A stretch of 64,000 bases of DNA, taken from the NCBI GenBank assembly GCA_964525605.1, contig CAZGKT010000011.1, positions 1 through 64,000 of the forward strand, given 5' to 3'. The DNA comes from CAVTWJ01 sp964525605. GTDB taxonomy: Bacteria > Oederibacteriota > Muellerivitia > Muellerivitales > Muellerivitaceae. Position 1 is the first letter of the stretch. Every line of letters begins with the position of its first letter. Below the pieces are notes generated by a model that did not search any database, was not told the origin of the DNA, and saw only the letters and a list, made by a program, of their open reading frames with translations. The translations under genes were made by a program, and so were the position numbers. Shown one piece after another: positions 27,336-35,847 of the stretch.

Positions 27336-28336
27336 TGGGATGGAATTTTAACTTTGGAAATGAAGATGCTCTTCTGCCCCTGCTGGCTGTTCTGTGCCTG
27401 ATGGTTGGGTGGGGCATTTGGACTCTCAGAAAGGATCGCCGGGACCTGGATTTTCTGGGAAAGCAAAACCTGGTCTGGTCCCCCCTTTGGGTTTGGGCCC
27501 GCAGAGCCGTGAAGGGGGGGCTGGCAATGGCCGCCCTTTGCCTGCTGTTTCTGGGAGCGTCTCGCCTTCAGGGTAAGCCCGTACCCCAAGATTTTAATAT
27601 GAGCGGAGTAGATGTCATGGTTGTCCTGGACGTCTCCAAAAGTATGCTCACCCAGGATATTCTCCCAAATCGGTTGGAAGCCGCCAAGAAAGCCCTACTC
27701 AACTGGCTTTCAGGTCGACAGGGTGACCGGGTAGGATTGGTGATCTTCGCGGGTGAAGCTCTTGTTCAGGTACCCCTTACCATGGATCTTAATGCCGTTT
27801 CCCTAGTTTTGGTTAAAGCCGATCCGGATGAAGTTGACCTGGGCGGAACGGATATCGGAAAAGGTCTTCAAACGGCCCTCGATTCCTTTGAAAAAGAAGA
27901 GGACAAGAAACGGGGCAAGGCCATCTTGCTTATGACCGATGGGGAAATCACTGAAGGTTCGGCCATCTTGCCCCAGGTTCTGGAAAGGGCGAAACAAATG
28001 AACGTTCCTATCGTGACGGTGGGAATGGGAACACCCCAGGGAAGGCCTATTCCGGATGGCACCGCATTCTGGGGAGAGGCGACCTATAAGAGAGATTCCA
28101 ACGGAGCCATTCACATCAGCCATTTGGATGAAGAGACCCTCAATCGTATCGCCGACTCGACTCAGGGAAAGTATATCTCCGGGGATAGTGTTCAAAACCT
28201 TGGGGCCATCGACTCGACCTTGGGGAAGCTCCAAAAGACCATGATGAAGGGCCAAGGTGGAATGAAAAGGGAAGAGCTTTCCCCAAGGCTTGCTCTGGGT
28301 GCCGCTTTCTCGCTTCTGATGGCTTCGGTTTTATAG
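27332..28336 (+). CDS. batB: BatB-like VWA membrane protein
   Basis: The 334-residue partner of BatA: N-terminal membrane helices (about 12-28 and 56-74), MIDAS motif VLDVSKSMLTQ, LLMTDGEIT, and a short final hydrophobic stretch. The C-terminus ends right in this last helix (LLMASVL), slightly shorter than usual. It overlaps batA (ATGA) and is followed by batC after 9 bases. Confidence 0.92.
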   Translation: MMGWNFNFGNEDALLPLLAVLCLMVGWGIWTLRKDRRDLDFLGKQNLVWSPLWVWARRAVKGGLAMAALCLLFLGASRLQGKPVPQDFNMSGVDVMVVLDVSKSMLTQDILPNRLEAAKKALLNWLSGRQGDRVGLVIFAGEALVQVPLTMDLNAVSLVLVKADPDEVDLGGTDIGKGLQTALDSFEKEEDKKRGKAILLMTDGEITEGSAILPQVLERAKQMNVPIVTVGMGTPQGRPIPDGTAFWGEATYKRDSNGAIHISHLDEETLNRIADSTQGKYISGDSVQNLGAIDSTLGKLQKTMMKGQGGMKREELSPRLALGAAFSLLMASVL

Positions 28337-28345
28337 GAACGGATC

Positions 28346-29350
28346 ATGAACATTAAAAATAATAAAACCGGATTCTTCATAGCCCTTTTTGCATTGGGGA
28401 TGCCAGGACTGTCCCTTGGATCGGACTTTTCAACGGGAAAGGAAGCCTATGAGGGGCAGGATTATCAACAAGCCGAAAAGATTTTCGGTGATCGAGCCCA
28501 GAAAGATCCGGCCGACTCCGTAGCCGCCTACAATTGGGGAAACGCCCTTTACCAGGAAGGGAAATTCCCGGAAGCCCAGCAAGCCTATGAACAGGCACTT
28601 CAGCACCATCCGGATATGGAGTCGGCACTGTACAACCTGGCGAATACTTATTTCCAGGAACACCGGTACAAGGACGCCGAGGAATCCTATCAAAAGGCTC
28701 TCCACATGAACCCGAATGACAAGGACGCCCAGCACAATCTGGAACTGGTCCAAAAGCAGATAAAGGACCACCCCGAGATGGATCTCAGCGACCAGAAACG
28801 CAAAGAGGACGATCAGCGCAAGAAGCAGCAAGCCCAGGCTACTCCGGCAGCCGCCCAGGTGACACCCCAGGCCACAATGGTGACCCCAGTACCAACGATG
28901 GCCACCCCGCCTCCTGATCGAAAAGATGAAAAGGAGGATGATAAGGCGGATAAAAAAGTTAAAGACCAAAACGCGAAAAAAGGGTACCAGTCCCCTGAAA
29001 AATCGGATAAAGGGGTTAACGATCCCAACTCCCAGCGCCAACAGCAATCGAAAGAACAGCAGGCCGAACAGCAGCGGCAACAGCAAGCGGTCCAGCAACG
29101 ACAGCAGGACCAACAGCGGCAGCAAGATGCCCAGAAACAGCTGGGTTTAACAGACGAACAGGTGAAGACACTCATGGCCCGGCTTCAAAAGCAGGAAGAG
29201 CAAGCGCAGAATTTCTATTCCGCTCGTCCGGATCGGGATCAGAAAAAAGATGACATATGGAATTTTCTCCCCAAGGAAAGCCAGCAATTCATGCAGCATT
29301 TTTTCGGTAAGCCTTACGGTGATAAGGATCAACCGGCAGAAGATTGGTGA
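28346..29350 (+). CDS. batC: BatC-like TPR protein with Gln-rich tail
   Basis: The 334-residue protein has a signal peptide (residues 1-26), three TPR units (about 30-135, including AAYNWGNALYQEGKFPEAQQ and SALYNLANTYFQEHRYKDAE), a Pro/Thr/Ala linker (about 165-195) and a charged, strongly Gln-rich coiled region (about 225-300). TPR proteins in this position are thought to bridge the VWA proteins and other partners in the periplasm. The Gln/Arg-rich stretch looks low-complexity and may vary in length between strains. Confidence 0.87.
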   Translation: MNIKNNKTGFFIALFALGMPGLSLGSDFSTGKEAYEGQDYQQAEKIFGDRAQKDPADSVAAYNWGNALYQEGKFPEAQQAYEQALQHHPDMESALYNLANTYFQEHRYKDAEESYQKALHMNPNDKDAQHNLELVQKQIKDHPEMDLSDQKRKEDDQRKKQQAQATPAAAQVTPQATMVTPVPTMATPPPDRKDEKEDDKADKKVKDQNAKKGYQSPEKSDKGVNDPNSQRQQQSKEQQAEQQRQQQAVQQRQQDQQRQQDAQKQLGLTDEQVKTLMARLQKQEEQAQNFYSARPDRDQKKDDIWNFLPKESQQFMQHFFGKPYGDKDQPAEDW

Positions 29351-29452
29351 TTTCAAGCGGTCTCGTGATGCCTTGGTTTGGGTTAAAATACGCTGGTTTT
29401 GAGGAAGATGAAAATAGATAACTCGTCAAGAATGAATGATGGAAGGGAATGG

Positions 29453-30442
29453 ATGAAAATGAACCAATCAATTTGGAAACGCACTTGGGTCCTACTGGCG
29501 TTGACTTTCGTGTTGGCCGCGCCTTTGGCCGCCCAGGCGCCTTCCCAGGGGGAAGAAGTTGGCCTTCGGCTGGATGTTGACAAGCGTCAGTTGGAGGTAG
29601 GGGATAGTCTCTCGCTTATTATCGAATTTAAGCAATTGGTGGTGGGAGGGAACGTCATTTCCGCTGAACCCAATTTACCAACGCCCGAGCTATTTCAGGG
29701 AAGGAGCAGTTCAAGTTCCACTCAGGTTACGATTGTGAATCAAAAAACGGCCCAGGTGACCACCACTCACATAACCCTGGAGGCCGTCAAGCCTGGATCG
29801 GAAACCCTGGGACCCGCCAGTGTTATCTTTCAGGACCCATCCGGGAAAAGAAGGGAAATCACCTCTAATGTGATCAATGTGACGGTTACTGAAAAGAAAG
29901 GGTTTTCGCTTTTTGGAGGCGCTAAACCGACGCCCCTCCCGGAAGGGAATCAACCTTCATCCTCGCAGTCGGACGACGCATTGCGGGGTTTAAAACCACT
30001 CTTGCCCGATCCTCTTCTCTTTTTGTTCAAAACCGGACTTTTGATCCTAATCCTCTTGTTGATCGTGGGTTTCATTGCTTGGAAAGTTTGGGGTTCCCAA
30101 AAGAGAGCAGCCAAAAGCGGCCCTCCTCTCGGCCGGGAAGGAATCTTGCGTGAGGCTTGGAAGAAACTAGCGAACGAGGATCTTTCCGCCGAGGATTTTT
30201 GCCGATCTCTTTCCTCGATCATCCGGGAATGCCTGGAATACCAATTCGAGTTTTCGGCGGTGGACTACACAACCGAGGAAATTTTCAAGGAATTAAAGAA
30301 TCATGAGCCGACCTCCAAGCAGATGGAAGCCGTGGAGAAGTGTCTGAAAGCCTGCGACCGAGTGCTTTACGCCGATGGAAACCTGACGGGAAGGGAAAAC
30401 TTGCGTTCCCTTGCCTCAAGCTTGTTGCCGAAGATCCAATAA
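29453..30442 (+). CDS. batD: BatD-like protein (oxygen-tolerance family)
   Basis: The start at 29453 follows GGAAGGG and gives a clean signal peptide (MKMNQSIWKRTW...AQA). The 329-residue protein has an extracytoplasmic beta domain (VDKRQLEVGDSLSLIIEF ... HITLEAVKPGSETLGPASV) as in BatD, then a Ser/Gln linker, one membrane helix (about 208-230) and a cytosolic helical domain of about 90 residues. BatD usually has more beta repeats, so this is a short version. It sits between batC and moxR. Confidence 0.85.
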   Translation: MKMNQSIWKRTWVLLALTFVLAAPLAAQAPSQGEEVGLRLDVDKRQLEVGDSLSLIIEFKQLVVGGNVISAEPNLPTPELFQGRSSSSSTQVTIVNQKTAQVTTTHITLEAVKPGSETLGPASVIFQDPSGKRREITSNVINVTVTEKKGFSLFGGAKPTPLPEGNQPSSSQSDDALRGLKPLLPDPLLFLFKTGLLILILLLIVGFIAWKVWGSQKRAAKSGPPLGREGILREAWKKLANEDLSAEDFCRSLSSIIRECLEYQFEFSAVDYTTEEIFKELKNHEPTSKQMEAVEKCLKACDRVLYADGNLTGRENLRSLASSLLPKIQ

Positions 30443-30459
30443 GAAAGAGGGAGACCTTT

Positions 30460-31449
30460 ATGCCGACTCAAAACGAAGAATTAACCCAGGAAGGCCAACG
30501 CCTGAGTGAACAATTTCAGAAAGCCAAGGAAGAGGTTCAAAAGGTTATCGTAGGGCAAGGCGACCTGATTGATCGTCTGCTCTTAGGACTCTTAACCCGG
30601 GGTCATCTGCTTCTGGAAGGTTTGCCGGGGCTAGCCAAGACCCTGGCGGTGAAGACTCTGGCAGAGGTGCTGGGAGTAAGTTTCAGCCGCATTCAGTTTA
30701 CGCCCGACCTTTTGCCCGCCGACCTTTTGGGAACCCGCATCTACAATCCTTCCAAGGGAGACTTCAAGACCCAGAAGGGCCCCGTATTTGCCAATTTGGT
30801 ATTAGCCGATGAAATTAACCGGGCTCCCGCGAAAGTACAATCCGCCCTGTTGGAAGGCATGCAAGAACACCAGGTCACCATTGGCCCGGATACTTTCAAA
30901 TTGGAAGAGCCCTTTTTCGTGATGGCCACCCAGAACCCAATTGAGCATGAGGGGACTTATCCCCTTCCCGAGGCCCAGGTGGACAGGTTCCTCATGAAAA
31001 TCTTCGTGGGTTATCCGACCTTTGATGAAGAAAAGGAAATCATCGAGCGCATGACAAAGGGTCTGACCTTTAAGACCTCTGAAATTTTGTCGTCCCAGGC
31101 CATTTTGAAAGCCCAGCGTCAGGTCGATAGCATTTTCGTGGGAGAGGCTTTGAAAGATTACATTGTCCATCTAGTCACTGCCACTCGCCGCCCCCAGGAA
31201 TATCAACTCCCCACCCTTCAACCCCTCATTGAGTACGGGGCAAGCCCCCGGGCCTCCATGGGACTGACCGTGGCGGCCAAGGCTCGCGCCTTTTTGAACG
31301 GTCGGGGTTACGCCACACCCGATGACGTGAAGGCCTTGGCCGGTGATGTGATCCGCCACCGCTTGATACTCACCTACGAAGCCGAGGCCCAGAATCTCAC
31401 GACCGACCAGGTGATCGCGCAAATCTTGTCCAAAGTCCCTGTGCCGTGA
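30460..31449 (+). CDS. moxR: MoxR-type AAA+ ATPase
   Basis: I chose the ATG at 30460 after GAGGGAG; an in-frame upstream extension overlaps batD and is unlikely. The 329-residue AAA+ protein has Walker A GLPGLAKT, Walker B LVLADEINRAP, sensor-1 MATQNPIEHEG and the C-terminal lid with RASMGL. MoxR ATPases act as chaperones or activators for the VWA partners in the same operon. It is unusual that moxR comes last rather than first in the cluster. The next gene starts inside its stop (GTGA). Confidence 0.95.
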   Translation: MPTQNEELTQEGQRLSEQFQKAKEEVQKVIVGQGDLIDRLLLGLLTRGHLLLEGLPGLAKTLAVKTLAEVLGVSFSRIQFTPDLLPADLLGTRIYNPSKGDFKTQKGPVFANLVLADEINRAPAKVQSALLEGMQEHQVTIGPDTFKLEEPFFVMATQNPIEHEGTYPLPEAQVDRFLMKIFVGYPTFDEEKEIIERMTKGLTFKTSEILSSQAILKAQRQVDSIFVGEALKDYIVHLVTATRRPQEYQLPTLQPLIEYGASPRASMGLTVAAKARAFLNGRGYATPDDVKALAGDVIRHRLILTYEAEAQNLTTDQVIAQILSKVPVP

Positions 31450-32450
31450 AATTTTGCCTCCCGGGAATGACGGCTAATCCTCGGTGGATGCCGGAGTTTT
31501 GTTTTCTTCTTTTGTTGGCGTCTTGCTTATGGTCTGGGATCGGGTGCGGATCGAAACCCCATTACAGCCAAAGCAATCTTCCCCTTCCCCCCTCGGAAGA
31601 TTCGGGAATTCAGAACGGTGAGTTTTTGCAAGCCCAGTACGGATTCGCCTTTCCGGTACCTGCCAAATGGAAATACTTGATTCTTTCAGAAGATCAGGAA
31701 GTGGATGAGGTTGCCCGTTTTGCCGATCCCCAAACCATCCTCGTGGCTCGTTTTGCGGTTCAACTTTTACCAGCGGACCAAGCGTTTTCAGCGAAAGACT
31801 GGTCCTCCTCGGTTGATAAGGATTTGGTCGCGAAACAATTCCAGGTGAAATCGAAAGAAAACCGGAAAGAGTGGAAAACGCAAGGAAACGAAAGATGGAT
31901 TTCCCAGACCTTTCATGTTTTGGACGTCAAACAAAAGGGCTGGGTGGACACTGAATGGGTATTGAACCAGGGGGATTATCTCGTGCTCGTGCATGCCACC
32001 CTGCCGGAAGATAAGGCCGCTTCCGAAGAAGGGGGGAAACTGAGCAAGGCTCTGGAGGGGTCGCTTACCCAGATTCACTGGTATACGCCGATTGGCCCCA
32101 GGGGAATTTCACCCGAACGTTATGAACTGCAGGCTTTTACGGATGGATTTCAAAAGGCCCTCGAATCGGGGGCGGTGGAAAAAACATATCTCTTTTTCGA
32201 CGATCTTTACCCCGCTCGGGCCGAATGGGCAACCTGGTACCAGCAAACCTTGAACGGTAAAGATTTGAAGGCCTTGAACTTGAAGGCGTCATTGGGAGGC
32301 TTGGTCATTAATGGGGAGAACGCAACGGCATCCTTTGTATTGATGTTCTCCAACCCCGCGACGGGTAAACCCCAGAAACTCGAAAGAAGCTTTAAACTAT
32401 CAAAAAAAGAGAGAACCTGGAAAATTACAGAACCCGTTGGAAAAAAGTAG
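31446..32450 (+). CDS. lipoprotein, function unknown, end of Bat operon
   Basis: The 334-residue protein has a long signal sequence ending in a lipobox-like SGIGC (Cys near residue 34). The mature part shows no recognisable enzyme motif; segments such as YGFAFPVPAKWKYLILSE resemble PsbP/MOG1-like folds seen in many bacterial lipoproteins. The C-terminal 110 residues may be a separate NTF2-like domain. The GTG start overlaps the moxR stop; ATGs at 31467 and 31488 are alternatives. Confidence 0.7.
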   Translation: MKFCLPGMTANPRWMPEFCFLLLLASCLWSGIGCGSKPHYSQSNLPLPPSEDSGIQNGEFLQAQYGFAFPVPAKWKYLILSEDQEVDEVARFADPQTILVARFAVQLLPADQAFSAKDWSSSVDKDLVAKQFQVKSKENRKEWKTQGNERWISQTFHVLDVKQKGWVDTEWVLNQGDYLVLVHATLPEDKAASEEGGKLSKALEGSLTQIHWYTPIGPRGISPERYELQAFTDGFQKALESGAVEKTYLFFDDLYPARAEWATWYQQTLNGKDLKALNLKASLGGLVINGENATASFVLMFSNPATGKPQKLERSFKLSKKERTWKITEPVGKK

Positions 32451-32654
32451 GCCCCTCTTAGGCGGCTATGATAGAAACAAGTCCCTTCTTTATTTCGGTT
32501 TTTCATGAATCTCCTGATGATCGTAACCCTTGGCAAATTCCGTCAATGAAATCCAAGCTTTATGTTAGTCGCTAAAAAGTTGTTTCTACCGCCCAGTGGA
32601 CTCGCCTGAAGCTATAATCCCAGATGCTTTGAGCTTTTATTCCCAGGAGGAAAT

Positions 32655-33527
32655 ATGCGCAGTATGACGGGGTTCGGGCGCGGGGCTGGGCAGGGCAAAA
32701 CGGTGCAGGTCGTGGCGGAGATCAAGACGGTCAACCACAAGTACCATGACATATCCCTGAAGGTGCCCCTGGCTTATCAGTTCCTCGAAACCGAAATGCG
32801 CGAACTCATCCTTTCCTCAGTCGCCCGTGGAAAAGTGGATTTTTTTCTGAAGGATCTTTCTCCCAACCGATCGAGAGTGGTCGAGGTCAACGAACCCCTG
32901 TTGGCGCAGTACCTGCAGGCGGCTCACAAGGCAGCCAAGAAACACAAACTCAAGGGCGACCTGTCCGTCGAAGCTTTGTTCAAACTGCCCGATGTGATGA
33001 TGGTGGTGGAATCGGACCGTCAGGAAGCGGACCAAAAAAAAGCTGCGCTGGAAGCGGTGGCGGAAGCCTTGAAAGCCCTTGAAAAAATGAGGGTGTCCGA
33101 AGGGGCTCGATTGGCCAAGGATATTTTGGAACGGGCCAAGGACTTATCCGCTACGGTTCAACTTCTTAGGGCCCGACACAAAACGGTGGTGGCTGAGAAA
33201 ATGAAGGCGTTCAAAGAAAAGATAGCTGAGTTTCTCCCGACTCCTTTGACCGACCAAACCCGAGTGGCGACGGAGGAAGCGGTGCTTCTCCAACGATTTG
33301 ATATTTCCGAAGAAATGACCCGCTTGGAAAGCCACCTGACCGCCCTGCAGGAGACCTTGAAGGAAAAGGGGAGCGTGGGACGAAAATTGGATTTCCTGAT
33401 CCAAGAAATGAACCGCGAAACTAACACCATCGGGTCCAAGTCCGCTGATTCCAAGATGGCCCATGGGGTTGTGAGGCTGAAAGAACTGCTGGAGCAGATT
33501 CGAGAGCAGATCCAGAACATAGAATAG
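32655..33527 (+). CDS. yicC: YicC/YloC family endoribonuclease
   Basis: The 290-residue protein starts with the family signature MRSMTGFGRG and EIKTVNHKYHDISLKVP, and ends with the conserved C-terminal domain containing NTIGSKSAD and VRLKELLEQIREQIQN. YicC proteins are endoribonucleases affecting small RNA turnover and stationary phase survival. AGGAGGAAAT precedes the ATG. It heads the conserved yicC-gmk-rpoZ-coaBC block. A TATAAT at 32613-32618 may be its -10 box, without a convincing -35. Confidence 0.95.
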   Translation: MRSMTGFGRGAGQGKTVQVVAEIKTVNHKYHDISLKVPLAYQFLETEMRELILSSVARGKVDFFLKDLSPNRSRVVEVNEPLLAQYLQAAHKAAKKHKLKGDLSVEALFKLPDVMMVVESDRQEADQKKAALEAVAEALKALEKMRVSEGARLAKDILERAKDLSATVQLLRARHKTVVAEKMKAFKEKIAEFLPTPLTDQTRVATEEAVLLQRFDISEEMTRLESHLTALQETLKEKGSVGRKLDFLIQEMNRETNTIGSKSADSKMAHGVVRLKELLEQIREQIQNIE

Positions 33528-33547
33528 TTTCCTTAGGACGGCTATCG

Positions 33548-34123
33548 ATGAAACGGCGCGGGCTTATGATCGTACTTTCTTCTCCCTCGGGTGGCGGGAA
33601 GACCACCCTGGCGGAGATTCTCCTGAAAAAGGATAAGAATCTTATTCGCTCTGTTTCTTGCACCACCCGCAAGCCCCGGCCAGGCGAAAAAAACGGGAAG
33701 GATTATTTTTTCTTATCCGCTCAACGATTTCGGGAAAAAATAAAGAAGAAGGGCTTTCTGGAATGGGCGAAGGTGCATGACCAGTATTACGGAACTCCCA
33801 AGCGCTGGGTCAATCAACAGCTTAAAAAGGGAAAAGACGTTCTGTTCGTGATAGACGTTCAGGGGGGGGCTACCCTCAAGCTCCAGGATTCCAAGGTGGT
33901 TTTGATTTTTGTAGATCCTCCCAACCTGAAGGTTTTGAAAGAAAGGTTGTTGAAACGGCACAATAACGGCCCCCGGGATCTAGCCCTCCGATTGAAGAAC
34001 GCCAAAGGCGAAATACGGCAGGGCCGCAGGTACGATTATCGGGTCGTGAATGACCGGATTCCCCGTGTGCTTGCTGAAATCAGAGGTGTTTTGAGGACAA
34101 TTCGAAGTCTGAACAGAAGTTGA
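33548..34123 (+). CDS. gmk: guanylate kinase
   Basis: The 191-residue enzyme phosphorylates GMP to GDP. The P-loop is SSPSGGGKTTL (10-20; usually GPSGAGKST). GMP-binding residues appear in SVSCTTRKPRPGEKNGKDYFF and EWAKVHDQYYGTP, and VLFVIDVQGG is Walker-B-like. It follows yicC by 20 bases in the usual order. Confidence 0.96.
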   Translation: MKRRGLMIVLSSPSGGGKTTLAEILLKKDKNLIRSVSCTTRKPRPGEKNGKDYFFLSAQRFREKIKKKGFLEWAKVHDQYYGTPKRWVNQQLKKGKDVLFVIDVQGGATLKLQDSKVVLIFVDPPNLKVLKERLLKRHNNGPRDLALRLKNAKGEIRQGRRYDYRVVNDRIPRVLAEIRGVLRTIRSLNRS

Positions 34124-34287
34124 AGGTAAAATTGAGGGCTTTGGGCTTAATTGTTTTTGAATTTTTTGATGTCTGGGCAGTTCATTGGCAAAGACTCTTA
34201 AAACCGTTTTCCTACATTTTTCCTGAGTTTTCAGTATAATTTCCATCCCTTGGTGGCCTGGAGCCGCCTAAATCCGCTGGAGGTCGC

Positions 34288-34524
34288 ATGGCAAGCACGA
34301 TTGATGACAAGTTAAATTCGAATTTTGTGAATCCCGAGAACAAGTACCTATCGGTTTTGGCCGCCTCGAAAAGGGCCCGCCAATTGCTCGATAAGGCTGA
34401 AAAACACAATCTGACCGTGGACACGGAAAAGGTTATTCTTCAGGCCTTGACCGAGTTCAGGGAAGGAAAAGTGCAATTCACCGTTTCCGATGCTCCCGCC
34501 AAGAAAAAGAAAGACAAAGATTAA
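34288..34524 (+). CDS. rpoZ: RNA polymerase omega subunit
   Basis: A 78-residue omega-like subunit: the conserved region is NKYLSVLAASKRARQLL, followed by KVILQALTEFREGKVQF. Omega assists assembly of beta'. TATAAT at 34235-34240 may be a promoter -10 box in the 164-base gap after gmk, with no clear -35. It precedes coaBC as in many bacteria. Confidence 0.88.
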   Translation: MASTIDDKLNSNFVNPENKYLSVLAASKRARQLLDKAEKHNLTVDTEKVILQALTEFREGKVQFTVSDAPAKKKKDKD

Positions 34525-34587
34525 AGAATAAGAGTAAAGGCTGTCGCCCGCTGCGGCTGATTGCCGTAGGCTGGCGGCTGGTACCCG

Positions 34588-35847
34588 ATGACCCCAGACC
34601 CACGAAAACCTAGGGTTCTCCTCGGCGTCACCGGAAGTGTGGCGGCCTATAAAGCAGTGGAGCTGATCAAGGCCCTCCGGCCTTTCACCGAAGTGAGGGT
34701 GGTGGTTACCGAAGCTGGTTCGAAACTGGTTCCCCTTTCGGCTTTGAAAAAAGCCTCCGGTTTTCCCGTCTGGAAAAGTTTGTTCGCTGGTTCTACCCCC
34801 ATCCCGCCCGGTACCCCCAGCGGCACCCATCCTATGGCCGCTGTTCCCCATATTGATTACGCCAAGCAGGCTGATTTAATTCTCATCGCTCCCGCCACAG
34901 CCAATTGCATGGCCAAGCTGGCCTTAGGGATAGCCGATGATCTTCTTACTTCTCTCTGCCTTTACGCCGAATGCCCGATCTGGCTGGCCCCGGCCATGAA
35001 CGTCAACATGTGGAATCACTCCGCGACCCGAAATAATCAACGAACTCTTTTGGCAAGGGGTGTGCGTTTTCTGGGCCCGGACAAGGGCTGGCTGGCTTGC
35101 GGGGACGTGGGGGAAGGACGCTTCGCGGAGCCTACGGAAATTGCCCTGCAGGTGGAAAGTTACTTCAAAAAAAACAATGCCTGGAAAGACTTGCGGGTTC
35201 TGGTGACCGCTGGCCCCACCCAGGAAGCTCTGGACCCGGTGAGGGTGTTATCGAACCATTCCAGCGGCAAAATGGGTTACGCCCTGGCTCATGCGGCATT
35301 GAACAGGGGTGCTCAGGTGACCCTGGTCCATGGGCCTGTATCGCTCGCCCCGTTGACCCGATCGAAGATGGTGCCGGTCACCACGGCGTTACAAATGAGA
35401 TCCGAAGTTTTGAAGGCTCTTCCCAAGGTGGACCTGATTGTCATGGCGGCGGCAGTGGCCGACTACCGGCCGGCAAAAACAGCTTCCACCAAGATTAAAA
35501 AATCAAAGAACAACTTGATTCTTCGTTTGACGAAAAACCCCGATATTTTGGGGGAAGTGTTGAAACGCCGCAAGCCTGGGCGGGTGGTGGTGGGTTTTGC
35601 CGCCGAGACGGATCACCTTCGCGTGCGGGCCGGCGAAAAATGGAACCGTAAACCTTGCGATTTGTTGGCGGCCAACCGCGTGGGGAAGGGCAGGGTATTT
35701 GGAACAGACCAAAATGAATTGTTGGTATTTTCCAGAATGTCCACTAAACCAGTCAAATTAGGTCCGGCGACCAAGGCAAGGATCGCCGAGGATCTATTGG
35801 ACTTGGTGGAGAAATTATTAACATCCCGGTCGAAAGGCCGTTTATGA
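34588..35847 (+). CDS. coaBC: bifunctional phosphopantothenoylcysteine decarboxylase/synthetase
   Basis: The 419-residue CoA-synthesis enzyme. The CoaC flavoprotein half (1-190) shows VLLGVTGSVAAYKAVEL, catalytic His88 in PHIDYAKQ, the substrate-clamp PAMNVNMW (136-143) and Cys171 in GWLACGDVGEGR. The CoaB half starts near 197 with VLVTAGPTQEALDPVR and NHSSGKMGYALA. A Pro/Gly-rich insertion lies at about 68-86 (STPIPPGTPSGTHPM). Its stop overlaps the following subtilase start (ATGA), tying the secreted protease gene to a housekeeping operon. Confidence 0.96.
   Translation: MTPDPRKPRVLLGVTGSVAAYKAVELIKALRPFTEVRVVVTEAGSKLVPLSALKKASGFPVWKSLFAGSTPIPPGTPSGTHPMAAVPHIDYAKQADLILIAPATANCMAKLALGIADDLLTSLCLYAECPIWLAPAMNVNMWNHSATRNNQRTLLARGVRFLGPDKGWLACGDVGEGRFAEPTEIALQVESYFKKNNAWKDLRVLVTAGPTQEALDPVRVLSNHSSGKMGYALAHAALNRGAQVTLVHGPVSLAPLTRSKMVPVTTALQMRSEVLKALPKVDLIVMAAAVADYRPAKTASTKIKKSKNNLILRLTKNPDILGEVLKRRKPGRVVVGFAAETDHLRVRAGEKWNRKPCDLLAANRVGKGRVFGTDQNELLVFSRMSTKPVKLGPATKARIAEDLLDLVEKLLTSRSKGRL

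Noticed and set aside
30340..30459. N-terminal extension of MoxR into batD
   Set aside because: The extension is frame-shadow sequence of batD; the ATG at 30460 has GAGGGAG and matches the family start.
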